This document shows positions 36,382 through 44,376 of a DNA stretch of 63,341 nt, piece after piece; the first letter of the stretch is position 1, and the number at the start of each line of letters is the position of its first letter. Source of the DNA: Segetibacter sp. GTDB taxonomy: Bacteria > Bacteroidota > Bacteroidia > Chitinophagales > Chitinophagaceae. The stretch is from contig JAQBNO010000063.1 in the NCBI GenBank assembly GCA_028288485.1, positions 1 to 63,341 of the forward strand. The letters are read 5' to 3'. The translations under genes were made by a program, and so were the position numbers. Below the pieces are notes generated by a model that had not been told where the DNA came from, made no database searches, and worked only from the letters and a program-made list of their open reading frames with translations.

Positions 36382-36581
36382 GGCCGGATAGTTAGTCACA
36401 ATAAAAAAAGGGCTTTTTTTTGGGAAGTTATATTTTCCGGTTCGAAGATAAACGAAAAAAATAATAAATAAAAGAAAAAAAAGGAAGTTGCATTATTTAG
36501 AAAATTTTAATCCACTTTCCTTTAATTACGACCCGACCTAATAAGCCGGCGGGCAAAAGTGATTTACCACTTAATGTTAAT

Positions 36582-36632
36582 TTAAAAAGGTGTTGCTTTT
36601 GTAATTCTTTTATTTGACAGGAAACAACACCT
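36582..36632 (-). terminator. Stem-loop with T tract, probable transcription terminator
   Basis: On the minus strand AGGTGTTG (36632-36625) pairs with CAACACCT (36595-36588) and is followed directly by a short T run. The loop is long (29 bases), so strength is uncertain. It sits after GH127 and before the DeoR promoter region. Confidence 0.45.
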
Positions 36633-36715
36633 GGCATTTCCTTAGCCCGGGAGGAGGTTACCAATCAGCACTTACCCGGCTCTTCCTGAGCCACATAACA
36701 TCCGCTTATTTTTAC

Positions 36716-36745
36716 TATAAACACGTTGCTCCTCTGGAGCAACCT
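36716..36745 (-). terminator. Perfect 8-bp hairpin just after GH127
   Basis: GTTGCTCC and GGAGCAAC (36727-36734, 36738-36745) form a perfect stem with a 3-base loop, 22 bases after the GH127 stop. No strong T run follows. The preceding CTATAAACA resembles the openings of the repeats at 44377 and 44799 (CTACAAATATT), so it may be a repeat-family hairpin rather than a dedicated terminator. Confidence 0.5.
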
Positions 36746-36766
36746 CCACGTCTTACTACTTTGCAT

Positions 36767-38800
36767 TTACCTCGAAACCGGCATCCATACCGTCATTTCA
36801 GAATGTCCGCGATTACCCCATGCATAATATGGAACCAATTTTACGGGAACCTGGACAGGAGCTTTTTTAGAAACTTCACGATATAAAGTGTTCCAGTTTG
36901 TTGGAGATATTACATCCGCCTTCGCTTCTAATGACATGATATCACTGTTTTCAATTCTTATCATTTTAGGCGTAAACTGACTGTGAATTGGCAGAGACAA
37001 ACCGAAGACTTTATTATTTTTTGAAAGATCAGTAGACTCGAGGCAATAAACAACAGGTCCTCTTTTAACTGTTACCTGGTTACGTGTTTCCTCCACCAAA
37101 GGATTTGCTTCAATCAATTTCGCATCCATGGGAAGTATTAATTCAATTTTATCGCGTGTAGCCCATTTTCTTTTTAACTCAGTATACTGTCCCGGCGTAA
37201 CAACACCCGTGTATGGTTTACCATTAATTGAAATTTGCGCTTTATCAGCCCATCCCGGGATACGCATAAATACAGAAAATTCTTTTCCTGGTGCCTGGTC
37301 AACAGTTACTGTAACATTGCCATCCCATGGGTAGTTGGTAACCTGGTTCAATTTTAAAGGAGAGCCATCTTTAAGGGTTGTGGAAACATTACTTCCACCG
37401 TATAAATTAAACCAAACTCCTTTATCTGAAATACTGTAGGCGTAGTTGCTTACTTCGGCTATCGTACGAACCACGTTCGGAGGGCAGCAATTGGACAAGG
37501 AAATATAACCGACCCTGTCTTTTGACCAACGTTGCTGAAACGGCAGATCATCGGAAAAAGCAAGTGGATTTGTATACAGGAACTTCTTACCGTTAAGACT
37601 GATACCGGATAACACACTGTTGTATAAAGCCAGCTCCATAACATCTGCATATTTGGCTTCACCTGTTAAGAGGAGCATTCTGTAGTTCCAAAGAACATTG
37701 CCAATATTTGCGCAGGTTTCGTTGTGGGCGGTAAAATTTGGAAGCTGGTAATCACGTCCGTAGGCCTGGTGGATCTTCTGCACATAATCAGGTTTATACA
37801 CTGTACCGTCGGGAGAAACTCCATCATACAAAGAACCGCAGCCGCCTGTTACATACATTTTCCGGTTAACCACATCATTCCACATTACATCGAGTCGGTT
37901 TATCAAAGATGTATCGCCGGTCTCGGCATATAAATCAGCAACACCGGCATATAAATAATTTGCGCGTACTGCATGACCTGTTACTTTCGTTTGTTGGCGA
38001 AACGGAATACGGTCCTGGTTGTCGTCTGTTCCGTCATTGATTTTTCCTTTTATGTCGATAAGGTGTTTGGCAAGTTCGAGGTAGCGGGGGTCGCGGGTAG
38101 TGCGGTACATTTCGACCACACCCATATAATGTGAAGGACAAATGGCATTGCGGGCAAGCGCAGGTGAAGCTTTTTGATAAAAGTTATAGAGATATTCGGT
38201 CGCTTTTTTTGCAATGTCCAGGAAATTCGTTTTTCCTGTCACCCGGTTGTGTATAGTTGCAGCGGTCATGAGGTGACCGATATTATAAGCTTCAAAACTA
38301 AGGCGGTCTTCAAACTGGTTTGCAACGCCGGTTTTTCTCTGGTTGATCATCGCTTTTGTGTATATATAACCATCTTCCCTTTGTGATTTCCCGATTGTAG
38401 TTATGGCTTTATCGAGCATTTCATCCAGCTTTTTATCGCGGGTAATTGCGTACATGGTAACGACGGCTTCCATGGTCTTGTAGAAGTCGCCATCATGAAA
38501 CGATGGACCTTTATGGGAACCGGTATCAAGACCTGCAGCTATTTCGAAGTTTTTGTAAGCATGGCTGATATTGGCATCGGTATACACATTCCAAATATTA
38601 GGAACCATGGAATCTCTGCAAACACGGAAGCGATCGGCCCAAAAACCTTTCGTCCATCTCACATCTTCAATATCTAAACCTGAGAGTTTAGCATAAGCGC
38701 TTTTTGAGGTATTCACCAGTCCTTTGTCCTGCGCTTGCAATCGATTTAACAGCAGAAGCCCGATAAGGAAAAAAGCAAGCAAAACGTTTTTTTGTTTCAT
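36767..38800 (-). CDS. Secreted GH127-family glycoside hydrolase
   Basis: 677 residues with a signal peptide (ending NRLQAQ). It is a DUF1680/GH127 (alpha/alpha)6-barrel enzyme: opening motif VRWTKGFWADRFRVCRDSMVP, middle motif GHAVRANYLYAGVADLYAETGD. All zinc-thiolate residues of the family are present: Glu361 and Cys363 in HNETCANIGN, and the Cys438-Cys439 pair in SNCCPPNVVRT. A C-terminal beta-domain follows (GPVVYCLESTDLS). GH127 enzymes hydrolyse beta-L-arabinofuranosides, and a member acts on a branched acidic sugar in the RG-II locus of Bacteroides. The gene stands alone between the DeoR-isomerase operon and the BASS transporter, with about 500 bases upstream. Confidence 0.93.
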   Translation of the reverse strand: MKQKNVLLAFFLIGLLLLNRLQAQDKGLVNTSKSAYAKLSGLDIEDVRWTKGFWADRFRVCRDSMVPNIWNVYTDANISHAYKNFEIAAGLDTGSHKGPSFHDGDFYKTMEAVVTMYAITRDKKLDEMLDKAITTIGKSQREDGYIYTKAMINQRKTGVANQFEDRLSFEAYNIGHLMTAATIHNRVTGKTNFLDIAKKATEYLYNFYQKASPALARNAICPSHYMGVVEMYRTTRDPRYLELAKHLIDIKGKINDGTDDNQDRIPFRQQTKVTGHAVRANYLYAGVADLYAETGDTSLINRLDVMWNDVVNRKMYVTGGCGSLYDGVSPDGTVYKPDYVQKIHQAYGRDYQLPNFTAHNETCANIGNVLWNYRMLLLTGEAKYADVMELALYNSVLSGISLNGKKFLYTNPLAFSDDLPFQQRWSKDRVGYISLSNCCPPNVVRTIAEVSNYAYSISDKGVWFNLYGGSNVSTTLKDGSPLKLNQVTNYPWDGNVTVTVDQAPGKEFSVFMRIPGWADKAQISINGKPYTGVVTPGQYTELKRKWATRDKIELILPMDAKLIEANPLVEETRNQVTVKRGPVVYCLESTDLSKNNKVFGLSLPIHSQFTPKMIRIENSDIMSLEAKADVISPTNWNTLYREVSKKAPVQVPVKLVPYYAWGNRGHSEMTVWMPVSR

Positions 38801-38961
38801 AAATTCTTATTGAAAAGTACCTGTTAGTTTATCTAATTTTAAGGGTTTGCGTAATTATTTTGCAAATCACCTTTATTTTAATTGTCCATGTTTTGTCTTT
38901 CTTTTTCGTGGTAAAAAAAGAAACAAAAAATCAAGACTTAATAAAAAATGCTAAAATGAAA

Positions 38962-39003
38962 TAAGTCGCAACGGTTGAATAAGATTGGACTATCTGCGAC
39001 TTA
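38962..39003. repeat. 9-bp inverted repeat upstream of GH127
   Basis: TAAGTCGCA and TGCGACTTA (38962-38970, 38995-39003) are perfect arms around 24 bases. They lie 160-200 bases upstream of the GH127 start. This could be a regulator site or a hairpin; I cannot tell. Confidence 0.45.
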
Positions 39004-39170
39004 CGTACTAAAGACATACCTGTACCCTGGTAACATTTATTTCATTTCTTAACGCCTGACCTATTAATTTTCTTAACGCATTTTTTATAAGGTCGGTTCT
39101 TTCTACGGAAACCTGCAATAATTGCGTAAGAGGTGCGAGCATTAGAAAATATGTTGAAGAACTATTTGCG

Positions 39171-39232
39171 GTACAAGTGTGCGACGCAACGATGTTAAAT
39201 AGAAATACTGATGTCGGGCTCAAAAAAAGAAA
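39171..39232 (+). repeat. Dispersed dyad-core element, copy 11 (forward)
   Basis: GTACAAGTGTGCGACGCAAC followed by GATGTTAAATAGAAATACTG and CGGGCTCAAAAAAAG, about 70-130 bases beyond the BASS transporter stop. Confidence 0.85.
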
Positions 39233-39299
39233 ATCTTAACTACTATTTTGCAGCCTTAAATACATAGTCCCACGTTTTTTCATCTATTTCCTATGTTTG

Positions 39300-40619
39300 C
39301 TATATAACCACTTCCGGCTTGCTTTGAACTTCGGCGGCTTCACTTCTTTCTTCTTGTACCGGTTTACGACGCCAGTAGTTAGCTAAAATAGAACCGGAGA
39401 TATTCATCCACGGACTGAACACCGCGGATGCAAGACCTACCGTTCCTAACTTGCCCATACCTCCTGCCAGGCCAGAGGCCATACCGCCGTTTTGAAGACC
39501 TACTTCAAAAGCAATGGTACGGGCAGAGTTTTTATCGAACTTAAATGCACGGCTTATCCAATACCCAAAAAAGTAACCGGCAGCATTGTGAAAAATGGAG
39601 GTTAAAAATAACAATAAACCAACCTGCATGAGGTTATCGCGACCAGCGGCCGTAGTTACAGTTGTAAAGTAAACGATACCAAACATAGACACGTACGGCA
39701 TAAAGCTATCGAGCTGTTTAAAACGGACCGACAACAAATGATATAAAAAACCGACAACAACTGCACCGGCAAAAAAGCTTAGAACCTCAGCAGATTGCAG
39801 GAATGCGTGAGGAAGGTTTGCGTCCAAAAATTGCCATGTACCAAAGGGAAGAGACACCAGCCACGCCAGCGCTACAATCACCGCTATTTTTACCTTACGC
39901 CATCCATTGGGTGAAGCTGTCTTAAGGTAATCGTGCAAAAGGCCGGCACCAATGGGAACGATAACAATTTTAATGATCTCCATCATCATATCCAGGAACT
40001 TTATATGGATCAGCGTGCCTGCCAGCAGCTTCATTAACAAAGGGGTAAGAAATGGCGCGGCCAGCGTTGTAATAGCGGTAACGGCGACTGATAAAACAAG
40101 GTTTGCACGTGCTATATAAACCATAACATTAGAAGCCAACCCGCTGGAACATGAACCGATCAAAATAATACCGGCAGCAATTTCAGGTTCAAAATGAAAA
40201 ATTTTGGTCAGTAAAAACCCAACCATAGGCATTATAGAAAAATGACACAAAAGGCCGATTAACACTCCCCTGCCCGTACTTCCCAAACCTGTAAAATCTT
40301 TTAAACTCATTTGGAGTCCCATGCCAAACATCACCAATTGAACAACTAGTAAAATCAGCCATTTATTCCTTAAATCGAAGTCGCCCCATTTTAAAAATGC
40401 AGTTGGATAAATCATTCCTGCAACCACCGCTGTAATAATCCATGCGGTGTATTGATAGCCTTTTAAAGCAGGTATGGCGCCTATACCAATGGCAAACAAA
40501 ACCGAGAGAGCGAGTGCGGAGGGCCTCCAAATACTGCTTTGATCGATAACCAATCCAGTGATAAGCAATAAAAGAGAAAGCCCACTAAGCACCAGGCAAA
40601 TTTTCCTGAATGTATTCAT
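39300..40619 (-). CDS. BASS-family (bile acid:Na+ symporter-like) anion transporter
   Basis: 439 residues with about 11-12 membrane segments. The core is BASS/SBF, with the two crossing-helix motifs: SCSSGLASNVMVYIARANLVLS and EVGLQNGGMASGLA, the latter being the classic E-x-G-x-Q-N. Two extra N-terminal membrane segments (about 8-60) precede the core. BASS proteins move organic anions with sodium; plant BASS6 moves glycolate. It overlaps no gene but follows the racemase-like gene by 19 bases, so it serves the same pathway. Given the neighbouring acid-sugar kinase and RuBisCO-like protein, uptake of a sugar acid or export of a two-carbon acid is likely (inference). Confidence 0.9.
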   Translation of the reverse strand: MNTFRKICLVLSGLSLLLLITGLVIDQSSIWRPSALALSVLFAIGIGAIPALKGYQYTAWIITAVVAGMIYPTAFLKWGDFDLRNKWLILLVVQLVMFGMGLQMSLKDFTGLGSTGRGVLIGLLCHFSIMPMVGFLLTKIFHFEPEIAAGIILIGSCSSGLASNVMVYIARANLVLSVAVTAITTLAAPFLTPLLMKLLAGTLIHIKFLDMMMEIIKIVIVPIGAGLLHDYLKTASPNGWRKVKIAVIVALAWLVSLPFGTWQFLDANLPHAFLQSAEVLSFFAGAVVVGFLYHLLSVRFKQLDSFMPYVSMFGIVYFTTVTTAAGRDNLMQVGLLLFLTSIFHNAAGYFFGYWISRAFKFDKNSARTIAFEVGLQNGGMASGLAGGMGKLGTVGLASAVFSPWMNISGSILANYWRRKPVQEERSEAAEVQSKPEVVI

Positions 40620-40638
40620 AAGGCATCAATATTTGATA

Positions 40639-41298
40639 TTACATGACAGAAGCGAGGTGTTTAATAGCTTGCGGAGGACTGGCAATAATAGGCACCCGCT
40701 TATCTTCGTCACTGAGTGTATCTACCACACGAGCCATCGATGCCTGCGCAAGCAGTATAACATCAACCTTAGTAGATAATTCTTTTAATGCCTCTGCTAC
40801 CATGGCGTCGTGTTTTGCAGCATCCCCACTCATTAAGGCTTCAAAAGCACCTTCACAAAGTTTCGACGTAAGTTCAATTTCTTTACCTGCAATAGCAGCC
40901 CTGCGCCTTACCAGGTCACTTGTAGGAGCCAGAGTGGTTGGCAGTGTTGCCACCACACCAATTCTTCTTCCTGTTTGTACGGCAAGGTCAGCCATAGGTT
41001 GGTCTACCCTTAATACCGGCACGTTGGTTAAAGCGGCTGCCGCCTCTACTGCTGAGCCAATCGAAGAACAGGTCACCAGTATGTGGTCTGCGCCTGCCGC
41101 TTCTGCTGAGCCTACGTACTCAACTACCCTTCTCGCGGTTTGGGGCGTTAATTCGCCTTTGGCAATAACATCTTTAATAAGGCTGTCGTCAACAATATTA
41201 AAAACATGTACACCTGGCAAAAACTGGTTGCAAAGTTGTTGGAACACCGGCACCAGTGTTGCCGAAGTATGAATTAATCCTAATGTTTTTGGCTTCAT
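40639..41298 (-). CDS. Asp/Glu-racemase-superfamily protein lacking the second catalytic Cys
   Basis: 219 residues of the Asp/Glu/hydantoin racemase superfamily, with two similar Rossmann-like halves. The first catalytic Cys is clear in HILVTCSSIGSAVEAA. In the second half, where LLGC(T/A)- is expected, the sequence reads VILLAQASMARVVD, so the second Cys is replaced by Ala/Gln. A classical two-base racemase mechanism therefore seems lost; single-Cys members such as decarboxylases and isomerases of this fold are known. It lies 19 bases before the BASS transporter and 350 bases after the kinase-RuBisCO-like pair. A role on a sugar-acid intermediate is inferred from neighbours. Confidence 0.8.
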   Translation of the reverse strand: MKPKTLGLIHTSATLVPVFQQLCNQFLPGVHVFNIVDDSLIKDVIAKGELTPQTARRVVEYVGSAEAAGADHILVTCSSIGSAVEAAAALTNVPVLRVDQPMADLAVQTGRRIGVVATLPTTLAPTSDLVRRRAAIAGKEIELTSKLCEGAFEALMSGDAAKHDAMVAEALKELSTKVDVILLAQASMARVVDTLSDEDKRVPIIASPPQAIKHLASVM

Positions 41299-41336
41299 AA
41301 TTATTTATTGTTTATTTTTTCATTAGCCCTGTTAAC

Positions 41337-41504
41337 CTCATCTCAAAAGCTCAAGCCGCCTGGCTTCGTCGTTGCAACACGACTGCATAAGCTTCTTTAA
41401 AAAACTGCTACGCATGTTTTTCGATGCCTTCTCCGCCGCGGCGCATTGGCACTGAACCTTATGATGTCGCTTATGCAATGACCGGTGTTAGAACTTTTAT
41501 TAGA
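41337..41504. repeat. Dispersed MITE-like repeat, copy B (about 170 bp)
   Basis: Homologous to 2726-2895. Perfect inverted arms GCATAAGC (41385-41392) and GCTTATGC (41469-41476) bound the central part. No coding frame is conserved between the two copies. Confidence 0.7.
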
Positions 41505-41550
41505 TGCACTTTTTGTTTTATTTTTTTTGTAGTCATCATCAAATCTCTAT

Positions 41551-41580
41551 TCATCGTCGGTTGCGTCGCACACTTGTGCG
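41551..41580 (-). repeat. Dispersed dyad-core element, copy 12 (reverse)
   Basis: TCGGTTGCGTCGCACACTTG followed by TGCG, 72 bases after the kinase stop and 250 bases before the racemase-like start. Confidence 0.8.
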
Positions 41581-41651
41581 ACATAGTTTTATTCATCTTC
41601 TTCTTCCCGTTTGCGCTACAATTTGTCATTGCTGATTCGATATGCGAACCT

Positions 41652-43055
41652 TTAGCGCAATTCTTTCCCTTCGAACAGCATTCCGAAATAATCTTTACTT
41701 CCCACCTGGCCGCCTTTAAAATTAACCTCCAATCCGTCAACAGGGGAACCTGGAGCGTGGGCTTTACATAAAGGTGCACCAGGCGTTAGGGGAGCAATCA
41801 TCTCTACAGCTTCAATTCCCAATGCTCTTCCTACATAACTTGAAGTATCTCCGCCGGCAATTACTATTCTTTTTAATGATGTTTGTTCTGCAACTGCCCT
41901 TACGATTTCACCTAAGGCTGAACCAAATAACCTCGAGGTAGTTGCCTGTATCATTGCTTCGTCAAAACCTTTACGTGCAAAAATTTCGGCTGTCTTTGTT
42001 ACTCTTTCATCGTCGTTACCGCGGCTGGTATGCAGTATTACATTCGTCCCTCCATTTATTAAGGAAACAGCTTCTTTTACATGTTTTTTAATGGTTTCTG
42101 AACAACCATGGTTTGCCACTATAACTGCTGTATCCAAAGCAATTTCAGCAAATCCATTTGCTAATGCCCAGGTTATTTGTCCAGAAGTTACCGGGGAGCA
42201 ACTTCCGGAGGCAACAAGCAGCGGCCCTGAGTTACCCGGTTCTTTCCACTCCTGCACGGGTTGCAACAAACCTTTTTGGATCCAATATTCACCCAAAGCC
42301 ATTTCAATTCCCGAAGAGCCGGCAGAGAAAAGTGGTTTTTGAGGGTCAGCATATTTATCAATCAATGCTCCTATACCCTTCATTTGTTCCTGGTACAACG
42401 CATCGAACAAAACTATTTCAGCCCCGTTTTCAATAACCCCTTGTAAAACTTCGGCCGCTTCTGCTTTTGGCAGAACAACCTGTAGGATATCTACCAGTCC
42501 TATACTTTTGGTTGTTTGTTTTGAAAGATGCAGGCGAAGGTCGCTTTCTTCAGCAGGAGTAACCGGGTGCCTGCTCATAGATGGATGCCGGTCTAACCTG
42601 AAAATCTTTCCTGTGCTTCCAATGCCCAAGCGGGCAAAGAGGTTTCCGAAAACACAATGACGGCCAAGAGCAGGAGCGCCAACCAAAAGTGGAACAAATG
42701 GTGCCTGAAAGATCTCTGCGGCAATATCAATTGCTTTTCCGATACTTCCTATAACAGGTGAAGAATCAAAGGTTGAGCACACTTTATAATGAACATGCCG
42801 CGCACCCAATGCTTTTAATGCTAAAAAAGCAGGACGAAGTTCTTGTTCCATTTCCGCAGGCGCCATTGAACGCGACCTGCCTGCTACACCAATAGCCCTT
42901 AGCCCGGGGTACCGGGCTAACTGCCCGGCTGTTGGCGGTTCTATAAAAAGAACAGTCTTTGCTCCAGCCCTACTCAAAGATTCAAGGGCATCTGTAGAGC
43001 CGGTGAAGTCGTCGCCATAGTAGGCAAGAAGCAAATTGTTTTGTGTATTCATCAT
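41652..43055 (-). CDS. oiaK-like: DUF1537 four-carbon-acid-sugar-type kinase (candidate 3-oxo-isoapionate kinase)
   Basis: 467 residues. The N-terminal sugar-binding domain opens with LLAYYGDDFTGSTDALESL and contains KVCSTFDSSPVIGSIGKA. The C-terminal nucleotide-binding domain contains VASGSCSPVTSGQITWA, ILHTSRGNDD and VIAGGDTSSYVGRALG, all typical of DUF1537/OtnK kinases, which phosphorylate acid sugars. Its ATG overlaps the stop of the RuBisCO-like gene (ATGA, 43052-43055), so the two proteins are tightly coupled. That pair is the hallmark of the described D-apionate route, where OiaK makes 3-oxo-isoapionate-4-phosphate for a RuBisCO-like enzyme. Threonate or erythronate kinase is the alternative, but those clusters use aldolases rather than a RuBisCO-like partner. 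Confidence 0.88.
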   Translation of the reverse strand: MMNTQNNLLLAYYGDDFTGSTDALESLSRAGAKTVLFIEPPTAGQLARYPGLRAIGVAGRSRSMAPAEMEQELRPAFLALKALGARHVHYKVCSTFDSSPVIGSIGKAIDIAAEIFQAPFVPLLVGAPALGRHCVFGNLFARLGIGSTGKIFRLDRHPSMSRHPVTPAEESDLRLHLSKQTTKSIGLVDILQVVLPKAEAAEVLQGVIENGAEIVLFDALYQEQMKGIGALIDKYADPQKPLFSAGSSGIEMALGEYWIQKGLLQPVQEWKEPGNSGPLLVASGSCSPVTSGQITWALANGFAEIALDTAVIVANHGCSETIKKHVKEAVSLINGGTNVILHTSRGNDDERVTKTAEIFARKGFDEAMIQATTSRLFGSALGEIVRAVAEQTSLKRIVIAGGDTSSYVGRALGIEAVEMIAPLTPGAPLCKAHAPGSPVDGLEVNFKGGQVGSKDYFGMLFEGKELR

Positions 43056-44299
43056 TTTTTCTTGCCAAATTTTTCAACCGACTTTCCAAATGCTGCATAT
43101 TGTTTTGCAGCCTGTTCAACAGTTAGTCCATCCACTGCGGCCTGCCATGCCTGTTGTAATGCTACCACGCCTCCGGCTGGTCCATCAGGATGTGCCATAA
43201 TACCTCCGCCGGCCATATACAGCAAATCTATTGTTTTTGTTCGCCGGTATGTTTCAGGAGCTTGTCCACCCCATTGCCCTGAAGAAACTACAGGCAAAAC
43301 AGAATAACCGCCCAACATAGGTTTTAAACAAGCTTCAATAGAACGAACCACGGAATCATCCGATTCCCAAAATTTATTTTGAATACCGTTTACATGAATT
43401 TGATCAACACCGGCGAGTCTCCATAATTTCTGGTAAGCAGGAAACTCAATTCCTAATAACGGGTGACGGTTCAACATACCCCAGCCATTGCGATGACCGT
43501 GAATAGCTAACTCTCCCTGGTCGCAGATCTTTTTTACACCCGATAAACCAACACTGTTTAAACTAACCATGGCACAAGTACCGCCGCTTAATACTATTTT
43601 TTCGTAGTGTTTCAGCATCGAATCCATTTCATCGCTGATATTGAACGCGTACATTACCTTTTTGCCGGTCTTATCTGCATGTTCATTAATAACCTTCATG
43701 ATAACATCTACCCTTTCATCAAAAGGCGAATTAGCGGCAGAGGAAAGCAACTCATCGTCTTTAATAAAATCGATACCTGCTTCGGCTAATGTTTTCACCA
43801 GTTCTGCCGTTTGCTGTGGGGTCATTCCAAGGCTCGGTTTAATGATGGTACCAATCAACGGACGGTCATTAACACCGGTAAGTTTACGGCAACCTTCTAT
43901 ACCAAAACGAGGACCTTTAAAATGGTCGCCATAGGAAGCCGGCACTTCGAGCTCCATTAATTTTAACCCGGTAAATTGAGTAATCTCGTACAAGTTGCCC
44001 TGTAATGTTGATACCAACACGGGCAGGTTATACCCGAAATTTTCAATCGACCACGATACTTCAACATTTGCCCTGTGGTATTCTTTCTTGCCAGAAACGG
44101 CACCGGGAATAGCAGGATGATCCACTGTTTCCAAATGCTCTATCGATTCTACCCGTGCGGCAAAACGTTGTTTTAATTCTTCCGTTTCGCCGGGTACAGA
44201 AACAAATGTTCCTGAAGACTGTTCGCCTGCTAACACAGCCGCGGCAACCTCCACATCGTAAGGGGTTTCTATAAAATATTTTGCTGTAATTCTTTCCAT
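43052..44299 (-). CDS. oiaX/oiaT-like: RuBisCO-like protein (form IV), candidate 3-oxo-isoapionate-4-phosphate-processing enzyme
   Basis: 415 residues with the RuBisCO large-subunit fold. The active-site landmarks are kept: Lys154 in GTIIKPSLG, the carbamate lysine and metal ligands Lys180-Asp181-Asp182-Glu183 in FIKDDE, His267/His269-Arg270 in IHGHRNGW, His302, Lys309 near the loop-6 position, Ser340-Gly341, and the phosphate-binding GGG at 364-366. The normal loop-6 sequence GKxEG is replaced by NKFWES, so it should not be a carboxylase. Form-IV proteins carry out isomerase, decarboxylase or transcarboxylase reactions. Coupling to a DUF1537 kinase matches OiaX (decarboxylase) or OiaT (transcarboxylase/hydrolase) of apionate catabolism, and a retained carbamate lysine is consistent with metal-enolate chemistry. 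Confidence 0.9.
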   Translation of the reverse strand: MERITAKYFIETPYDVEVAAAVLAGEQSSGTFVSVPGETEELKQRFAARVESIEHLETVDHPAIPGAVSGKKEYHRANVEVSWSIENFGYNLPVLVSTLQGNLYEITQFTGLKLMELEVPASYGDHFKGPRFGIEGCRKLTGVNDRPLIGTIIKPSLGMTPQQTAELVKTLAEAGIDFIKDDELLSSAANSPFDERVDVIMKVINEHADKTGKKVMYAFNISDEMDSMLKHYEKIVLSGGTCAMVSLNSVGLSGVKKICDQGELAIHGHRNGWGMLNRHPLLGIEFPAYQKLWRLAGVDQIHVNGIQNKFWESDDSVVRSIEACLKPMLGGYSVLPVVSSGQWGGQAPETYRRTKTIDLLYMAGGGIMAHPDGPAGGVVALQQAWQAAVDGLTVEQAAKQYAAFGKSVEKFGKKK

Positions 44300-44376
44300 T
44301 ATTAATCGGGTATAAAAACGGGCTTTACTATTATAAACATCATATTACCGGTGCGGTGCGTCAACCAACAAAAAAT

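Noticed and set aside
43052-44299. True CO2-fixing RuBisCO
   Set aside because: Loop 6 is altered, there is no phosphoribulokinase, and the partner is an acid-sugar kinase; form IV is the better call.
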